Shown here: piece by piece, positions 26,552-36,441 of the stretch
Layout: each line of letters begins with the position of its first letter
How positions within the stretch are numbered: the stretch's first letter is position 1
Assembly (NCBI RefSeq): GCF_028609805.1
Contig: NZ_CP063189.1
Location: 1,674,001-1,738,000, forward strand
From: Corynebacterium massiliense DSM 45435
GTDB taxonomy: Bacteria; Actinomycetota; Actinomycetes; Mycobacteriales; Mycobacteriaceae
Length of the DNA stretch: 64,000 nucleotides
Reading direction: 5' to 3'
The notes under the pieces: generated by a model
The model's input: only the letters and a program-made list of their open reading frames with translations
Told to the model about the DNA's origin: nothing
The model's database searches: none
Program-made: the position numbers and the translations under genes

Positions 26552-26557
26552 ATCTTA
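26552..26557 (-). promoter_or_regulatory. -10 element of a putative leaderless valS promoter
   Basis: TAAGAT on the minus strand, 7 bases before GTG 26544; the -35 region is poor (TTCTTT with an 18-bp spacer). No ribosome-binding site precedes the GTG. Confidence 0.45.
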
Positions 26558-26698
26558 GCGGTCACCCACCTGCCGAAAGAACCACGGGCCGCGGAAGAAA
26601 ATCACCCCCAAAGGAGACAACACGTCCCCCCAATGCAGGGCCTATTCCCACATCTTTCCACCCCGATCGGGCACGATTGTGGGGGAAGGAGGTTCAGC

Positions 26699-27511
26699 TT
26701 GACCGTGCACACATCGCCCGAGACCTGCCACCGCGCCGACGATCCGGCCTTCCGGACGGTGGACGTGGCCGTCATCCTGTTTGGCCGCCACGGTTTCGCC
26801 CCCACCACCCTGGACGCGGTCGCGGCTAAAGCGCGCACCACCAAGCGCGCCATCACGTACCAGTTCGGGGATAAGCGCGGGCTCTACCGCGCTGCCCTGT
26901 CGCGCGCGACGCACCTCCTGTCGCCGGAGAAATCGGAACTGGAGGACTCCTTCGTCGTTCCGGCCGAGGGCATGCACTCGGTGATCATGGTCATCTGCGA
27001 GCGCTACCTGAACAACCCGGACGCCACGCAGCTTCTCCTGCGCGAAAACATCGACCCGGTTCTCTCCCCCGCCGAGTACCCGACGCTGCGCGAGGACACC
27101 GACCTGGCGCTCCACCTCAACCGCTTGCTCATTCGCGGCCAAGACTCCGGCGCGTTCCGTCCCGGCATCTCCGCCGACGACGTCCTCATGATCACCCGGT
27201 CACTCCTGGCCTACCGCGTGAGCACCCACCTGACCGCCACGGCGGTGTGGGGCGTGGACCTCGCCACCCCGGAAAACACTCGCGGCCTGACGCGCCTAGC
27301 CGTCGACACGGTCTTATCGCTGCTCACCGGAAACATCCCCGACAACGGGGAGGCGAGCTACCTCTTGCCGCGGGAGCTGTCCGATTCCCATGGCGACGGG
27401 ATTTACGGCGCTGACGATCACGGGGCAAGCGCAGCTGAGCTGCGAACGGCCGATGTGGCCCCGACAATCAGCTCGCGGAAGAGTCAGAAGATACCGCAGA
27501 CGCCGATCTAG
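26699..27511 (+). CDS. TetR/AcrR family transcriptional regulator
   Basis: 270 aa from TTG 26699, which follows AAGGAGG by 6 bases; GTG 26705 is the alternative. The N-terminal helix-turn-helix is clear: LFGRHGFAPTTLDAVAAKARTTKRAITYQFGDKRGLYRAAL (given in parts in the family as G-F-T..ia..agvskgtlY.yF..Ke.L). The ligand domain has no recognisable effector type. The tail after about residue 220 is polar and probably disordered. It is divergent from valS and convergent with clpX. The target genes are unknown; autoregulation in the 154-bp valS-tetR intergenic region is possible, but no palindrome stood out. Confidence 0.85.
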   Translation: MTVHTSPETCHRADDPAFRTVDVAVILFGRHGFAPTTLDAVAAKARTTKRAITYQFGDKRGLYRAALSRATHLLSPEKSELEDSFVVPAEGMHSVIMVICERYLNNPDATQLLLRENIDPVLSPAEYPTLREDTDLALHLNRLLIRGQDSGAFRPGISADDVLMITRSLLAYRVSTHLTATAVWGVDLATPENTRGLTRLAVDTVLSLLTGNIPDNGEASYLLPRELSDSHGDGIYGADDHGASAAELRTADVAPTISSRKSQKIPQTPI

Positions 27512-27554
27512 GGCCGAAGCATGGCCAGTGGCCCGACAACAGATCCCGAAACGT

Positions 27555-28862
27555 TTAGGCCGACTTCTCGGCGGCCTCGCGGTACTCATAGACCGGCTCT
27601 GCGTCGTCGGTGACCACCTCGCCGGTGATGCGGACGGTGTTGATGTCCTCGCGGTCCGGCAGGTCGTACATGACCGGCACGAGCAACTCTTCCAGGATGG
27701 CGCGCAGACCGCGCGCGCCGGTCTTGCGCTCCAGGGCAAGATCCGCCACCGCGTCGAGGGCTGCGGGCTCGAAGACGAGGTCGGCGCCGTCCATCGAAAA
27801 GAGCTGCTGGTACTGCTTGACCAGGCTGTTGCGCGGCTCGGTGAGCACCCGCACGAGGGACTCGCGGTCCAGGTTGTCCACGGTGGCCACGACCGGCAGG
27901 CGGCCGATGAACTCCGGGATCAGGCCGAACTTCACCAAATCCTCCGGGCGCACCTGGGAGAAGAGATCGACCCGCTCGCGCTCGGCCTGGGTGTCCAGGT
28001 TGGCGCCGAAGCCCACGCCCTTTTTGCCCACGCGCTCGCCGATGACCTTCTCCAGGCCCGCGAACGCGCCGGCGACGATGAAGAGCACGTTGGACGTATC
28101 CAGCTGGATGAATTCCTGGTTCGGGTGCTTGCGCCCGCCCTGTGGCGGGATGGCAGCCACGGTGCCTTCCAGGATCTTCAACAGTGCTTGCTGCACGCCC
28201 TCGCCGGAGACATCACGGGTGATCGACGGGTTGTCGCCCTTGCGGGAAATCTTGTCGATCTCATCGACATAGATGATGCCGCGCTGCGCGCGCTCCACAT
28301 CGAAGTCCGCGGCCTGCAGGAGCTTCAGCAGGATGTTTTCCACGTCTTCGCCGACGTAGCCGGCTTCGGTGAGCGAGGTGGCATCGGCAATAGCGAACGG
28401 CACGTCCAGCATCCGCGCCAGAGTCTGGGCCAGGTAGGTCTTACCGGAACCGGTAGGCCCAAGCATCAGGATGTTGGACTTGGTGATCTCCACCTGGTCC
28501 TCGTCCTCCGCGCTGCGGCGAGTTGGGCGGGACGAGCGCGCCGCGGCCTTCTCTTCGGCGCGGATGCGCTTGTAGTGGTTGTACACCGCCACCGACAGGA
28601 CGCGCTTGGCCTGATCCTGGCCAATGACGTACTTGTCCAGGAAGGCCGAAATCTCGCGCGGGCGGGGCAGTTTATCGGCTGCCTCCTTCTTCTCCGCGTC
28701 CTGGGTCGCGCCCAGCTCTTCCTCGATGATTTCGTTGCACAGCTCAATGCACTCGTCGCAGATGTAGACACCGCCGCCAGCGATGAGCTTCTTCACCTGC
28801 TTTTGGCTCTTGCCACAAAAAGAACACTTGAGCAGATCAGCGCTTTCTTGCATGCGTGCCAT
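27555..28862 (-). CDS. clpX: ATP-dependent protease ATP-binding subunit ClpX
   Basis: 435 aa AAA+ unfoldase that feeds substrates to ClpP. The N-terminal zinc finger [10 protein letters not shown]...[10 protein letters not shown] (Cys4) is followed by the Walker [13 protein letters not shown], Walker [10 protein letters not shown], and the GYVGEDVE and RKGDNPS loops. The length is normal. It is separated from clpP1-clpP2 by a peptide transporter and an SDR, as is common in corynebacteria where clpX is not in the clpP operon. Confidence 0.97.
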   Translation of the reverse strand: MARMQESADLLKCSFCGKSQKQVKKLIAGGGVYICDECIELCNEIIEEELGATQDAEKKEAADKLPRPREISAFLDKYVIGQDQAKRVLSVAVYNHYKRIRAEEKAAARSSRPTRRSAEDEDQVEITKSNILMLGPTGSGKTYLAQTLARMLDVPFAIADATSLTEAGYVGEDVENILLKLLQAADFDVERAQRGIIYVDEIDKISRKGDNPSITRDVSGEGVQQALLKILEGTVAAIPPQGGRKHPNQEFIQLDTSNVLFIVAGAFAGLEKVIGERVGKKGVGFGANLDTQAERERVDLFSQVRPEDLVKFGLIPEFIGRLPVVATVDNLDRESLVRVLTEPRNSLVKQYQQLFSMDGADLVFEPAALDAVADLALERKTGARGLRAILEELLVPVMYDLPDREDINTVRITGEVVTDDAEPVYEYREAAEKSA

Positions 28863-28922
28863 TAAACTCTTCCGCGTCTGTGGGGTCTAACTGGAGTCAC
28901 CGTACCACGCGGAAGAGTGCGT

Positions 28923-30413
28923 CTAGCGGAACGTGGCGAAGCGTCGCACGACCCACTTGGACAGGATGAGCAGCACGATGCCCAGGGCAATCGAGGCGAA
29001 TCCCAAGACGGTAAAGAAGGTGTTTTCCGCCGCCGCGTCCTCCGGGTGGTAGTAGTTCGCCAGGGTGCCCGCGAGAGAGGTGCCCATAGCCACCGCCATC
29101 ATCCAGACGGCCATCATGCGCGACGGGAATGCCTGCGGCGCGACCTTGGTGGCCAGGGAGTTGCCCACCGGAGACAGCAACAGCTCGCCCATGGTGAACA
29201 GGAAGAGGATCCACACAATCGCGATAAGCGGCGTGGAGTTCGCCTCGCCGCCGCTAAACGGCAGGAAGAAGAAGAGCGATGCGCCGATGATGATGTTGGC
29301 CACGCCGAACTTCACCGGGGTGGACCACTGGCGCTCCCCCAGCTTCGTCCAGATGGTAGCGAAGACGGCGGAGAACAAGATGATGAAGATCGGGTTGATG
29401 GACTGCACCAGTGACGGCGGGATCTCCCAGCCGAAGAAGTTCCGGTTCAACCGCTCGTCGGCGTAGATGGTCATCACGGTGAACTGCTGCTGGAAGATAC
29501 CGAAGAACAGCACGCCGGAGATGAACATCGGGATGAAGCCGACCAGGCGGCCCTTTTCCTCCCGCGTGGTCAGCGGGGAGTTGTACATCTGCAGCCACAG
29601 AACCACGGCCGCCAGGAACGCGACGGTGGTGACGATGCCGGACAGCCACGCCACCTTGACCAGCCCCGTGGCCAACAAAACCGTGCTGACTACGACGATG
29701 AGCGCTAGCACGCCGATGCCGAGCAGCAGCTGGGAGCGGCTGACCTTGTTCGGGACCTCGCGGCCGGCCGCCTTCACGGTGGACTTGCGCATGAGGGTGT
29801 ACTGCACCAGGCCGAAGAACATGAAGACCGCGGCGATACCGAAGCCCCAGTGGAATCCCTTCCAGCGCCACAGCGCGGTGGTCACCCACGGGCCGATGAG
29901 CGCGCCGATGTTCACACCCATGTAGAAGATGGAAAAACCACCGTCGCGGCGCGGGTCGTCGCGCGAGTACAGCGCACCCAGCACGACGGACGCGGTGGTC
30001 TTCACGCCGCCGGAGCCGATGGCGATGAGCACTAGGCCGATGCCCAAGCCGGTGATGCCAGGGATAACGGCCAGGGCGATGTGGCCGGCCATGACCATGA
30101 CGGCCGAGTAGAACAGGGTGCGTTCCGCGCCGAGCACGCGGTCGCTGACCAGAGAGGCCAGCAGGCAGGCCATGTAGACCAAGCCGCCGTAGGCGCCAAC
30201 GATGGAGGTGGCCATCGCCTTCGGCATCTCGAGACCGCCGTCGGTGACGGCGTAGTACATGTATAGCAGGACGATGGACTGCATGCCGTAGAAGCTGAAG
30301 CGCTCCCACATCTCCACGCCGAAAAGGTTTGCCAGGCCCCACGGGTGCCCGAAGAAGGCACGATCGTCGGAGCGAGCCGACTCACCCGATTTGGGTTCTG
30401 TGAACTGTGTCAT
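28923..30413 (-). CDS. proton-dependent oligopeptide transporter (POT/PTR2 family)
   Basis: 496 aa MFS protein with about 14 hydrophobic helices. EMWERFSFYGM is the ExxERFxYY proton-coupling motif in helix 1. GGFSIFYMGVNIGALIGP is the PTR2 FYxxINxGS signature, and GSGGVKTTAS is also family-typical. It imports di- and tripeptides with protons. It lies just upstream of clpX on the same strand and divergent from the SDR. A link with the Clp protease is only positional. Confidence 0.92.
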   Translation of the reverse strand: MTQFTEPKSGESARSDDRAFFGHPWGLANLFGVEMWERFSFYGMQSIVLLYMYYAVTDGGLEMPKAMATSIVGAYGGLVYMACLLASLVSDRVLGAERTLFYSAVMVMAGHIALAVIPGITGLGIGLVLIAIGSGGVKTTASVVLGALYSRDDPRRDGGFSIFYMGVNIGALIGPWVTTALWRWKGFHWGFGIAAVFMFFGLVQYTLMRKSTVKAAGREVPNKVSRSQLLLGIGVLALIVVVSTVLLATGLVKVAWLSGIVTTVAFLAAVVLWLQMYNSPLTTREEKGRLVGFIPMFISGVLFFGIFQQQFTVMTIYADERLNRNFFGWEIPPSLVQSINPIFIILFSAVFATIWTKLGERQWSTPVKFGVANIIIGASLFFFLPFSGGEANSTPLIAIVWILFLFTMGELLLSPVGNSLATKVAPQAFPSRMMAVWMMAVAMGTSLAGTLANYYHPEDAAAENTFFTVLGFASIALGIVLLILSKWVVRRFATFR

Positions 30414-30543
30414 GCACCCGGATTAAACCACAGATCACCTGCGCATTCCAAAACGCCCCGGCCACTGCGCTCCGCCTTCTAGGCTGGGCTTTAAAGGCAC
30501 GCAAAACCGTGTCTTCCGCTCCCCTACTTAAAAGGAGGACTCC

Positions 30544-31314
30544 GTGTTTTCTCTGGACAACCAAGTCGCCGTGGTCACGGGTGGTGCCGCAGGCATCGGC
30601 CGGGGCATCGCCACCCAGCTCAACAACGCCGGGGCCACCGTCATCATCGCCGACATTGACGATGCCGCCGCGAACCGCACTGCCGCAGAGCTCGGCGTCC
30701 ACGCCCGCACGGTGGACGTCACCGACCGCGCCAGCGTCCGCGACCTGTTTGCCGGCGTGGTCGATGACTTCGGCTCGCTGGAAATCGTGTGCTCTAACGC
30801 CGGTGTCTTTCCCAACTGCCCGCTGGAGGAGATGACCGACGCGCAGTGGGAGAAGATGTTCGCCATCAACACCCACGGGACTTTCAAGGTCGTCCAGGAA
30901 GCCCTGCCGCACCTGAAGAAGAATAAGTACGGCCGCATCGTCATCACCACGTCTATCACCGGCTCGCACACCGGGTTCCCCGGCTGGGCGCACTATGGCG
31001 CGTCGAAGGCGGCACAGCAAGGATTTATGCGCTCCGCCGCGCTGGAGTTCGCCCGCGACGGCATCACCATCAACGGCGTGCTGCCGGGCAACATTCTCAC
31101 CGAGGGCCTAGCCGATCAGGGTGAGACCTACCTCGACCAGATGCGCCGCTCCATCCCGATGCACGCGCTGGGCACCCCGGAAGACATCGGGAGCGCCGCC
31201 GCGTTCTTCGCCTCCCGCGAGGCCGGCTACATCACCGGTCAGACCATCATCGTCGACGGCGGCCAGCTCCTCCCCGAGACCCCGGAGGCTATCCTTCCGC
31301 CCTACGCGGACTAA
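30544..31314 (+). CDS. short-chain dehydrogenase/reductase (FabG/GDH-like)
   Basis: 256 aa. The cofactor motif is TGGAAGIG near residue 12, followed by NAGVF, the catalytic TTSITGS serine and YGASK. IIVDGG near the C-terminus is typical of classical tetrameric SDRs. The start is GTG with a strong AAAAGGAGGA upstream. D37/D39 after the second strand (IIADIDD) suggests NAD preference. The substrate is unknown; the family includes 3-oxoacyl-ACP reductases and sugar-alcohol dehydrogenases. It is a single gene between divergent POT and convergent clpP2, followed by a strong terminator. Confidence 0.88.
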   Translation: MFSLDNQVAVVTGGAAGIGRGIATQLNNAGATVIIADIDDAAANRTAAELGVHARTVDVTDRASVRDLFAGVVDDFGSLEIVCSNAGVFPNCPLEEMTDAQWEKMFAINTHGTFKVVQEALPHLKKNKYGRIVITTSITGSHTGFPGWAHYGASKAAQQGFMRSAALEFARDGITINGVLPGNILTEGLADQGETYLDQMRRSIPMHALGTPEDIGSAAAFFASREAGYITGQTIIVDGGQLLPETPEAILPPYAD

Positions 31315-31327
31315 CCGCAAAACGGCA

Positions 31328-31355
31328 AAAGGCCCGCCGAAAAAGGCGGGCCTTT
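31328..31355. terminator. bidirectional terminator between the SDR and clpP2
   Basis: Eleven-base perfect stem AAAGGCCCGCC (31328-31338) and GGCGGGCCTTT (31345-31355), six-base A-rich loop, with A and T tracts built into the stem ends so it works in both directions. Confidence 0.85.
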
Positions 31356-31407
31356 ACCTACGGCGCCGGACGCTTAGGCATCCCGACGCTTACGCTTCGC
31401 GGGGGTT

Positions 31408-32031
31408 TTACGCGTTGAGCTTGCGGTACTCAAAGACCTGGTCGATGATGCCGTACTCGACAGCTTCCTCCGCGGTGAGGATCTTGTCGCGGTCGGTGTC
31501 GATGCGCACCTGATCGGCGCTGCGGCCGGTGTGCTCAGCCAGGGTGTTTTCCATCAGCTTGCGCATGCGCTCGATCTCGGCGGCCTGAATTTCCAGGTCG
31601 GAAACCTGGCCCTGGGTGCCCTGCGTGGCCGGCTGGTGGATGAGCACGCGGGAGTTCGGCAGCGCGGCGCGCTTGCCCGGCGCTCCGGCCGCGAGGATGA
31701 CCGCGGCTGCGGAAGCCGCCTGGCCCAGGCACACAGTCTGCACGTCCGGGCGGACGTAGCGCATCGTGTCGTAGATGGCCATCAGTGCCGTGAACGAACC
31801 GCCCGGCGAATTGATGTACAGCGTGATGTCGCGGTCCGGGTCCATGGCCTCGAGGACGAGGAGCTGCGCCATGACGTCGTTGGCGGAGGTGTCATCGACC
31901 TGGGTGCCCAGGAAGATGATGCGCTCCTCGAACAGCTTGGCGTAGGGGTTCATCTCCTTGGTGCCCTGCGAGGTGTGCTCGACGAAGGAGGGAACCACGT
32001 AGCGGGAAGAAGGCATCTGCATATTAGTCAT
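31408..32031 (-). CDS. clpP2: ATP-dependent Clp protease proteolytic subunit ClpP2
   Basis: 207 aa. The catalytic serine lies in GQAASAAAV, the His in HQPATQG and the Asp near [19 protein letters not shown] segments; NSPGGS is the oxyanion-loop motif. It starts 23 bases after the clpP1 stop and pairs with it, as actinobacterial ClpP is a hetero-tetradecamer of two paralogues. The N-terminal 25 residues would be a propeptide. Confidence 0.96.
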   Translation of the reverse strand: MTNMQMPSSRYVVPSFVEHTSQGTKEMNPYAKLFEERIIFLGTQVDDTSANDVMAQLLVLEAMDPDRDITLYINSPGGSFTALMAIYDTMRYVRPDVQTVCLGQAASAAAVILAAGAPGKRAALPNSRVLIHQPATQGTQGQVSDLEIQAAEIERMRKLMENTLAEHTGRSADQVRIDTDRDKILTAEEAVEYGIIDQVFEYRKLNA

Positions 32032-32054
32032 AGTTCGTATCGCTCCCTTACACC

Positions 32055-32657
32055 CTAGTTAGCCAGCGGACCGCGGACGGTCTCGATGACGTGGTCAACA
32101 ATGCCGTAGTCCTTCGCCTGCTGGGCGTTGAACCAGCGGTCGCGGTCCGAATCCTTCGTGATCTGCTCGAAGGACTGGCCGGTGTGCTCGGCGATGAGTT
32201 CGGCCATCTCGCGCTTGGTGGCGGCGAACTGCTCCGCCTGGATGGCAATGTCCGCTGCGGTGCCACCGACGCCGGCGGAGGGCTGGTGCATCATGATGCG
32301 CGCGTGCGGCAGGGCGAAACGCTTGCCCTTGGTGCCGCCGGAGAGCAGGAACTGGCCCATGGACGCGGCCAGACCCATGCCGTAGGTGGCGATGTCGCAC
32401 GGCGAGTACTTCATGGTGTCGTAGATAGCCATGCCGGCAGTCACGGAACCGCCCGGCGAGTTGATGTACAGCGAGATGTCACGGTCCGGGTCCTCTGCCG
32501 ACAGCAGCAGGATCTGGGCGCACAGCTTGTTCGCAATCTCGTCATCCACCTGGGTGCCCAGGAAGATGATGCGCTCGCGCAGAAGGCGCTCGTAGACGCT
32601 ATCGCCCAGGCTCATCCCCTGGCCCGACGCGTCATCCATCCGGATCGAATCAGACAT
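32055..32657 (-). CDS. clpP1: ATP-dependent Clp protease proteolytic subunit ClpP1
   Basis: 200 aa with catalytic GLAASMGQ (Ser) and MMHQPSAG (His), and [18 protein letters not shown]. The start MSDSIRM (32655-32657) is preferred, because the longer reading into 32780 runs through the tig terminator. Together with ClpP2 it forms the essential proteolytic core used by ClpX and ClpC. The order tig-clpP1-clpP2 is conserved in actinobacteria. Confidence 0.96.
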   Translation of the reverse strand: MSDSIRMDDASGQGMSLGDSVYERLLRERIIFLGTQVDDEIANKLCAQILLLSAEDPDRDISLYINSPGGSVTAGMAIYDTMKYSPCDIATYGMGLAASMGQFLLSGGTKGKRFALPHARIMMHQPSAGVGGTAADIAIQAEQFAATKREMAELIAEHTGQSFEQITKDSDRDRWFNAQQAKDYGIVDHVIETVRGPLAN

Positions 32658-32781
32658 AAGTAAAGCTTTCTCCTTGGTCCACTTTGTGCGTAATGGCACC
32701 CAGATTACTGAAGAGCCGCAAGCAACAAAAGTATGTTCGCTCTCAGCGTTGGGTGCCGGTTTTCCCGTCCCGAAAAGCACA

Positions 32782-32813
32782 AAAGGCCCAGCACAATGGG
32801 TGGCTGGGCCTTT
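32782..32813 (-). terminator. terminator of the trigger factor gene
   Basis: Perfect 11-base arms AAAGGCCCAGC (32782-32792) and GCTGGGCCTTT (32803-32813), ten-base loop, T-rich end on the minus strand, 31 bases past the tig stop. Confidence 0.85.
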
Positions 32814-32843
32814 GAGCTTAAACTCCGCTAGAGGGCGCGGGGA

Positions 32844-34247
32844 CTAGTCGTCCTTCTTCTCCGCATCCGCGGCATCGGACTTGTCGGACTCGGTCTTCTC
32901 AGAACCGTTCGCTGCGTCCTCGTCGTCGATCTCGCCGAAGTACTGGTCGACATCGACCTTGTTGCCCTCTTCGTCCTTGACGTCCACGCGGCAGATAGCG
33001 GCGGCCAGGGCCTTGCCACGGCGGACGTCCGCGAACAGGTTGCCGATCTGGCCGTTGGACTGAATCTGCTGGATGAACTGGTTCGGGTCCATGCCGTAGG
33101 ACTGGGCGGTGAACATGATGTGGTCCGCCAGCTCCTGCTGGGAAACCTCCGGCTTCTCCTCGTCCGCAACGGTGTCGAGGAACAGCTGGGTGCGCACGGA
33201 CTCCTCCGCGGACTTACGGGAATCCTCGTCGAACTGCTCGCGGGTGGTGCCCTGCGCCTCGAGCAGGCGAGCGAATGCCTTCTCGTCGTGGGCGAGCTGC
33301 CCCATGACCTGGTGGAGCTGGGCGTGTACCTGCTCGTCAACGACGGACTTCGGCAGCTCGAAGTCGACCTTCTCCAGCGCGGCCTTGAGCACCTCGTCGC
33401 GGATTGCGGCGGCCTGCTCGGCCTTCTTGTTTTCCTCGACCTCGCTCTTGACAGACTCGCGCAGCTCGTCGATGGTGTCGTACTCGGAAGCGAGCTCGGC
33501 GAAATCATCGTCAAGCTCCGGCAGCTTACGCTCCTTAGTCTGCTTGACGTGGACCTTGACGGTGGCTTCCTCGCCCTTGTGCTCGCCGGACTCGAGCTTG
33601 GTGGTGAACTCGTTGTCCTCGTCGGTCTTCATGCCGCGCAGTGCGGTGTCGAGGCCCTTGATCAGGGTGTCGTCGCCAATGCGGTAGTTGAGGCCCTCGG
33701 CGGAAGCGTCCTCGATCTTCTCGCCGTCCACCTCGACGTCCAGGTCGATGACCGCGAAGTCGCCGGTCTTCATCTTGCGCTTGGTGTCCTTGAGCTCACC
33801 GAAGCGCTCCTGCAGGCGGGACAGCTGCTCGTTGACGTCGTCCTCGGTGACCTCGATGGCCGGGACGGTGACGTTCATCTTGCTGAAGTCCGGCACCTCG
33901 ATCTCCGGGCGGACGTCGACCTCGGCGGTGAACTCGACGAAGTCCTTGTCTTCGATCTTGGAGATGTCCACGTCCGGCTGGCCGATGACCTTGAGATCGT
34001 TTTCCTGCACGGCCTGCTCGTAGCGGGACGGCAGCATGTCGTTGACTACCTGCTCGAGGATCGGGCCGCGGCCGAAGCGGGCATCGATAAGCTGGCGCGG
34101 TGCCTTGCCCTTACGAAAGCCCGGGATCTGCACCTGCTGTGCGATGGCTGCGTAAGCCTGGTTGATCTCATTGTCGAGCTCCGAGAACGGAACGTTGACG
34201 GTGAGCTTGACGCGGGTGTCGCTCAACTTGTCGACGGTGGTCTTCAC
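32844..34247 (-). CDS. tig: trigger factor (ribosome-associated chaperone)
   Basis: 467 aa. The ribosome-binding signature [10 protein letters not shown] is near residue 45. A central FKBP-type peptidyl-prolyl isomerase region (about 150-240) and a helical C-terminal chaperone arm follow, ending in a 35-residue acidic tail rich in Asp/Glu/Lys. It binds nascent chains at the tunnel exit. It is transcribed ahead of clpP1-clpP2 but separated from them by a strong terminator, so clpP1P2 probably have their own promoter. Confidence 0.96.
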   Translation of the reverse strand: MKTTVDKLSDTRVKLTVNVPFSELDNEINQAYAAIAQQVQIPGFRKGKAPRQLIDARFGRGPILEQVVNDMLPSRYEQAVQENDLKVIGQPDVDISKIEDKDFVEFTAEVDVRPEIEVPDFSKMNVTVPAIEVTEDDVNEQLSRLQERFGELKDTKRKMKTGDFAVIDLDVEVDGEKIEDASAEGLNYRIGDDTLIKGLDTALRGMKTDEDNEFTTKLESGEHKGEEATVKVHVKQTKERKLPELDDDFAELASEYDTIDELRESVKSEVEENKKAEQAAAIRDEVLKAALEKVDFELPKSVVDEQVHAQLHQVMGQLAHDEKAFARLLEAQGTTREQFDEDSRKSAEESVRTQLFLDTVADEEKPEVSQQELADHIMFTAQSYGMDPNQFIQQIQSNGQIGNLFADVRRGKALAAAICRVDVKDEEGNKVDVDQYFGEIDDEDAANGSEKTESDKSDAADAEKKDD

Positions 34248-34366
34248 GAGTAACTCTCCTGGCTTCCTATTAACTGTAAGTTCTTCACGCTCAAGCGAGG
34301 CTTGCGTTTATCGATGCCCCGGTGTTGTGACGAAGGGCCTGGAATGAATATCCCAGGCCCCCTACG

Positions 34367-34440
34367 TCGGGGCGACAGGATTTGAACCTGCGACCCCCTG
34401 CTCCCAAAGCAGGTGCGCTACCAAGCTGCGCTACGCCCCG
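34367..34440 (-). tRNA. tRNA-Pro (anticodon UGG)
   Basis: The minus strand folds as a full cloverleaf: acceptor CGGGGCG/CGCCCCG, D-loop with GG-TA, anticodon stem CCTGC/GCAGG around TTTGGGA, and T-arm GGTTCAAAT. The discriminator base is A; CCA is not encoded. Confidence 0.97.
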
Positions 34441-34621
34441 TAGGTATCCACGTTGTTCGGGATGCCCCACACGCAAAGGTGTGGTACGCGGGATATCTTA
34501 CCGATCCCGCCAAAAGGCACGAATCACTGGGGCCAGTAAAGCCCGGATCCGTGCCTTTTATGCAGTACGCAGACGGTTTTCTTGTGCCCGCCCGCTGACA
34601 GTGACGGCTTGGTCGCGCCAG

Positions 34622-35602
34622 CTAGAAATCGAAGCCGAAGTCGAACAGCCCGCCGCCGTCGTCACCGCCGCCGAAAAAGCCGCCGCCATCATCGCCCCCG
34701 CCGCCGAAGAAGCCGCCATCGTCTCCTCCGCCGCCGAAGAAGCCGCCGTCGTCTCCGCCGGCATCACCAAAGTCACCGTCGCCCGCGTCCCCGGCATCGG
34801 CATCGCCGCCGTCAGCGTCGCCTGCATCGCCTGCATCCGCGTCACCGGCATCCGCGTCCCCGGCATCCCCGGCGTCGCCGCCGAAGTCACCGGCCGCTGC
34901 TTCCTCGCCGGTATAACCCACGCCGGACATACCCATAAACAGGGAGTTAAACAACATGGAGTAACCCATCATCCACACGCCGGTCTGCAGGGCACCTGCC
35001 CACCACGGGTAGGAGTACCAGCCGGCCGGCACCGGGCGACCGGCAATAACGCCGCCCGGGTAGTAGTTCGGGGTTTCCTGCGAGGCGTACGGCGATGCGG
35101 TCAGCTGCTTGCCGTCCTGCTCGACAGTGCGGCGCTCGGTCACCTTGCCGGCCTTGCGCTGGCCCTCCAGCGGTGGCAGCTCCGGCCCTGCCGGCATGCC
35201 CATAATCTCGCGGGCCGCGTTGACGTAGTGCATGCCCTCGAGCGCCGACTCGCGGGCCAGACGCGCCTGCTTGACCGTCGTCGCATCCGCCATTGCCGAC
35301 CGCGCCGCGGTGTAGCGCTCCGAGGCATCCGCCATCGCCTGCTTAGAGGCGGTATCAGTGCCCTCCAAGTTCAGCACCTGGCCGCCCAGCCGGTCGACCC
35401 AACGCCGTGCATCGGCCTGCGCGTCCGCCAGCTGCGTTTCTTCATCCTGCCGAATCTGCCGCTTGGAGCGGAACCCGCCGCCTCCATAGCCTGCGCCTGC
35501 ACCAGGCCCAACGCCCGGCTGGATCTGTCGACGTCCCCCACCCGCCTGCGAGAAACCGCCGAAGACAGCGAACAACACGAGGATCGTTATCAAAATTCCC
35601 AT
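34622..35602 (-). CDS. hypothetical membrane-anchored protein with Gly/Asp/Phe repeat tail
   Basis: 326 aa. One N-terminal hydrophobic segment (residues 2-17, MGILITILVLFAVFGG) is followed by a Gly-rich linker and a helical, charged domain (about 45-145, with DEETQLADAQADARRWVDRL). Another hydrophobic patch with Trp/Tyr/Met sits near 195-230. The last 90 residues are almost only Gly, Asp, Ala and Phe: GDA repeats, then three to four FFGGGGDDGG units ending in FDFGFDF. The tail coding sequence is a CCGCC-rich repeat. Function unknown; the fold resembles no family I can name. It is flanked by tRNA-Pro and tRNA-Gly. Confidence 0.75.
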   Translation of the reverse strand: MGILITILVLFAVFGGFSQAGGGRRQIQPGVGPGAGAGYGGGGFRSKRQIRQDEETQLADAQADARRWVDRLGGQVLNLEGTDTASKQAMADASERYTAARSAMADATTVKQARLARESALEGMHYVNAAREIMGMPAGPELPPLEGQRKAGKVTERRTVEQDGKQLTASPYASQETPNYYPGGVIAGRPVPAGWYSYPWWAGALQTGVWMMGYSMLFNSLFMGMSGVGYTGEEAAAGDFGGDAGDAGDADAGDADAGDAGDADGGDADAGDAGDGDFGDAGGDDGGFFGGGGDDGGFFGGGGDDGGGFFGGGDDGGGLFDFGFDF

Positions 35603-35749
35603 AAAGCGCCTTCACCGTTCTAACTTCTGTCGCGTACTAAAACACGTCCCTAACTACTAGGCACAACGATAGCGACGGCGCGAAGATTCCGTGCCCGCCC
35701 GGCCGCGCGACGCTGCCACCTCGCGTTTTTACTAGCGCGACGAGTGCGC

Positions 35750-35755
35750 TACACT
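35750..35755 (+). promoter_or_regulatory. -10 element of the tRNA-Gly promoter
   Basis: TACACT fits TANNNT. It is positioned to start transcription near 35762, about 22 bases before the mature tRNA. The -35 is unclear. Confidence 0.4.
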
Positions 35756-35758
35756 GAC

Positions 35759-35787
35759 TCCCACGCCAGCGAAAGCTGGCAGTGGGA
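35759..35787 (+). other. leader hairpin overlapping the 5' end of tRNA-Gly
   Basis: TCCCAC-GCCAGC (35759-35770), tetraloop GAAA, GCTGGC-A-GTGGGA (35775-35787): twelve base pairs with one bulge. The 3' arm includes the first four bases of the mature tRNA (35784-35787), so the hairpin competes with the acceptor stem in the precursor. Confidence 0.6.
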
Positions 35788-35858
35788 ATGTCGTATAGTG
35801 GCTAATACCTCAGCCTTCCAAGCTGAAGACGCGGGTTCGATTCCCGTCATTCCCTCCA
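35784..35858 (+). tRNA. tRNA-Gly (anticodon UCC)
   Basis: Cloverleaf with acceptor GGGAATG/CATTCCC, anticodon loop CTTCCAA between TCAGC and GCTGA, T-arm GGTTCGATT, discriminator T, and encoded CCA (35856-35858). Confidence 0.97.
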
Positions 35859-35973
35859 AATTTCCGCCGGTCAGCGCGCTTTTTAAGCGACGCGGCCGGC
35901 ATTATTTCGTTTTGCACACCTGTTCTTCGGGTTAAGGGTCAAAATGTGTGTCTGGCTCGGCGTGTCGCGGGGG

Positions 35974-36391
35974 TTAGATTTGGCCTTTTTGAATGCCGAT
36001 TGAGTGGGTGTAGTCGGTGTCGATAGCGTTGTCGTAGAGGGCTGGGCGTCCTGTTTCGTGGTCGGCTTGGTTCTCGGTTTGGGTCAGGGTGGATACTTTG
36101 GCGAGTTGGCCCTGGCCCCAGTCGGACTGCCTGGCGATTCGTACTGGATCGTCAGGCAGTTCCGTTTTTAAGTAGAGCCACCAATCCAGCATGCGGCGTT
36201 GTCGTTCGCCTGATCTGCCGCGGTGGGTTCTGGCGAGCAGTTTGAGCTGGGCGTTGATGCCGCCTTCTAAGCTGTTGGTGGTGGATTTGATCCGCTCGGG
36301 CGCAAGGACTCCTGCTGGCGGGTTGAGGTAGACAAACAGCATCTCGGACCGCCAAAGATGGTTGAGGCTGTTGTAGGCCTTGCGCACGTTG
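35974..36391 (-). pseudogene. C-terminal fragment of IS1249-like transposase
   Basis: The 3' part of a DDE transposase, detached from its start by the IS3-family insertion. It holds the catalytic Glu in TTNSLEGGINAQ and ends at the natural stop. If the inner element and one TTG copy are removed, codons THHN|VRKAYNSLNHLWRS read straight on from the fragment at 37702-38462. The gene is therefore interrupted but otherwise undamaged; the product would be about 392 aa. Confidence 0.85.
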
Positions 36392-36441
36392 TGAAGTGTC
36401 CCAGGTTTTGTTCCGTTTAAGTAGATGGGAAAATCTGGAAT

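Noticed and set aside
34382..35623. Plus-strand frame across tRNA-Pro and the Gly/Asp-repeat gene
   Set aside because: It runs through a tRNA and mirrors the repeat tail; Arg/Ala-rich translation with no domain.
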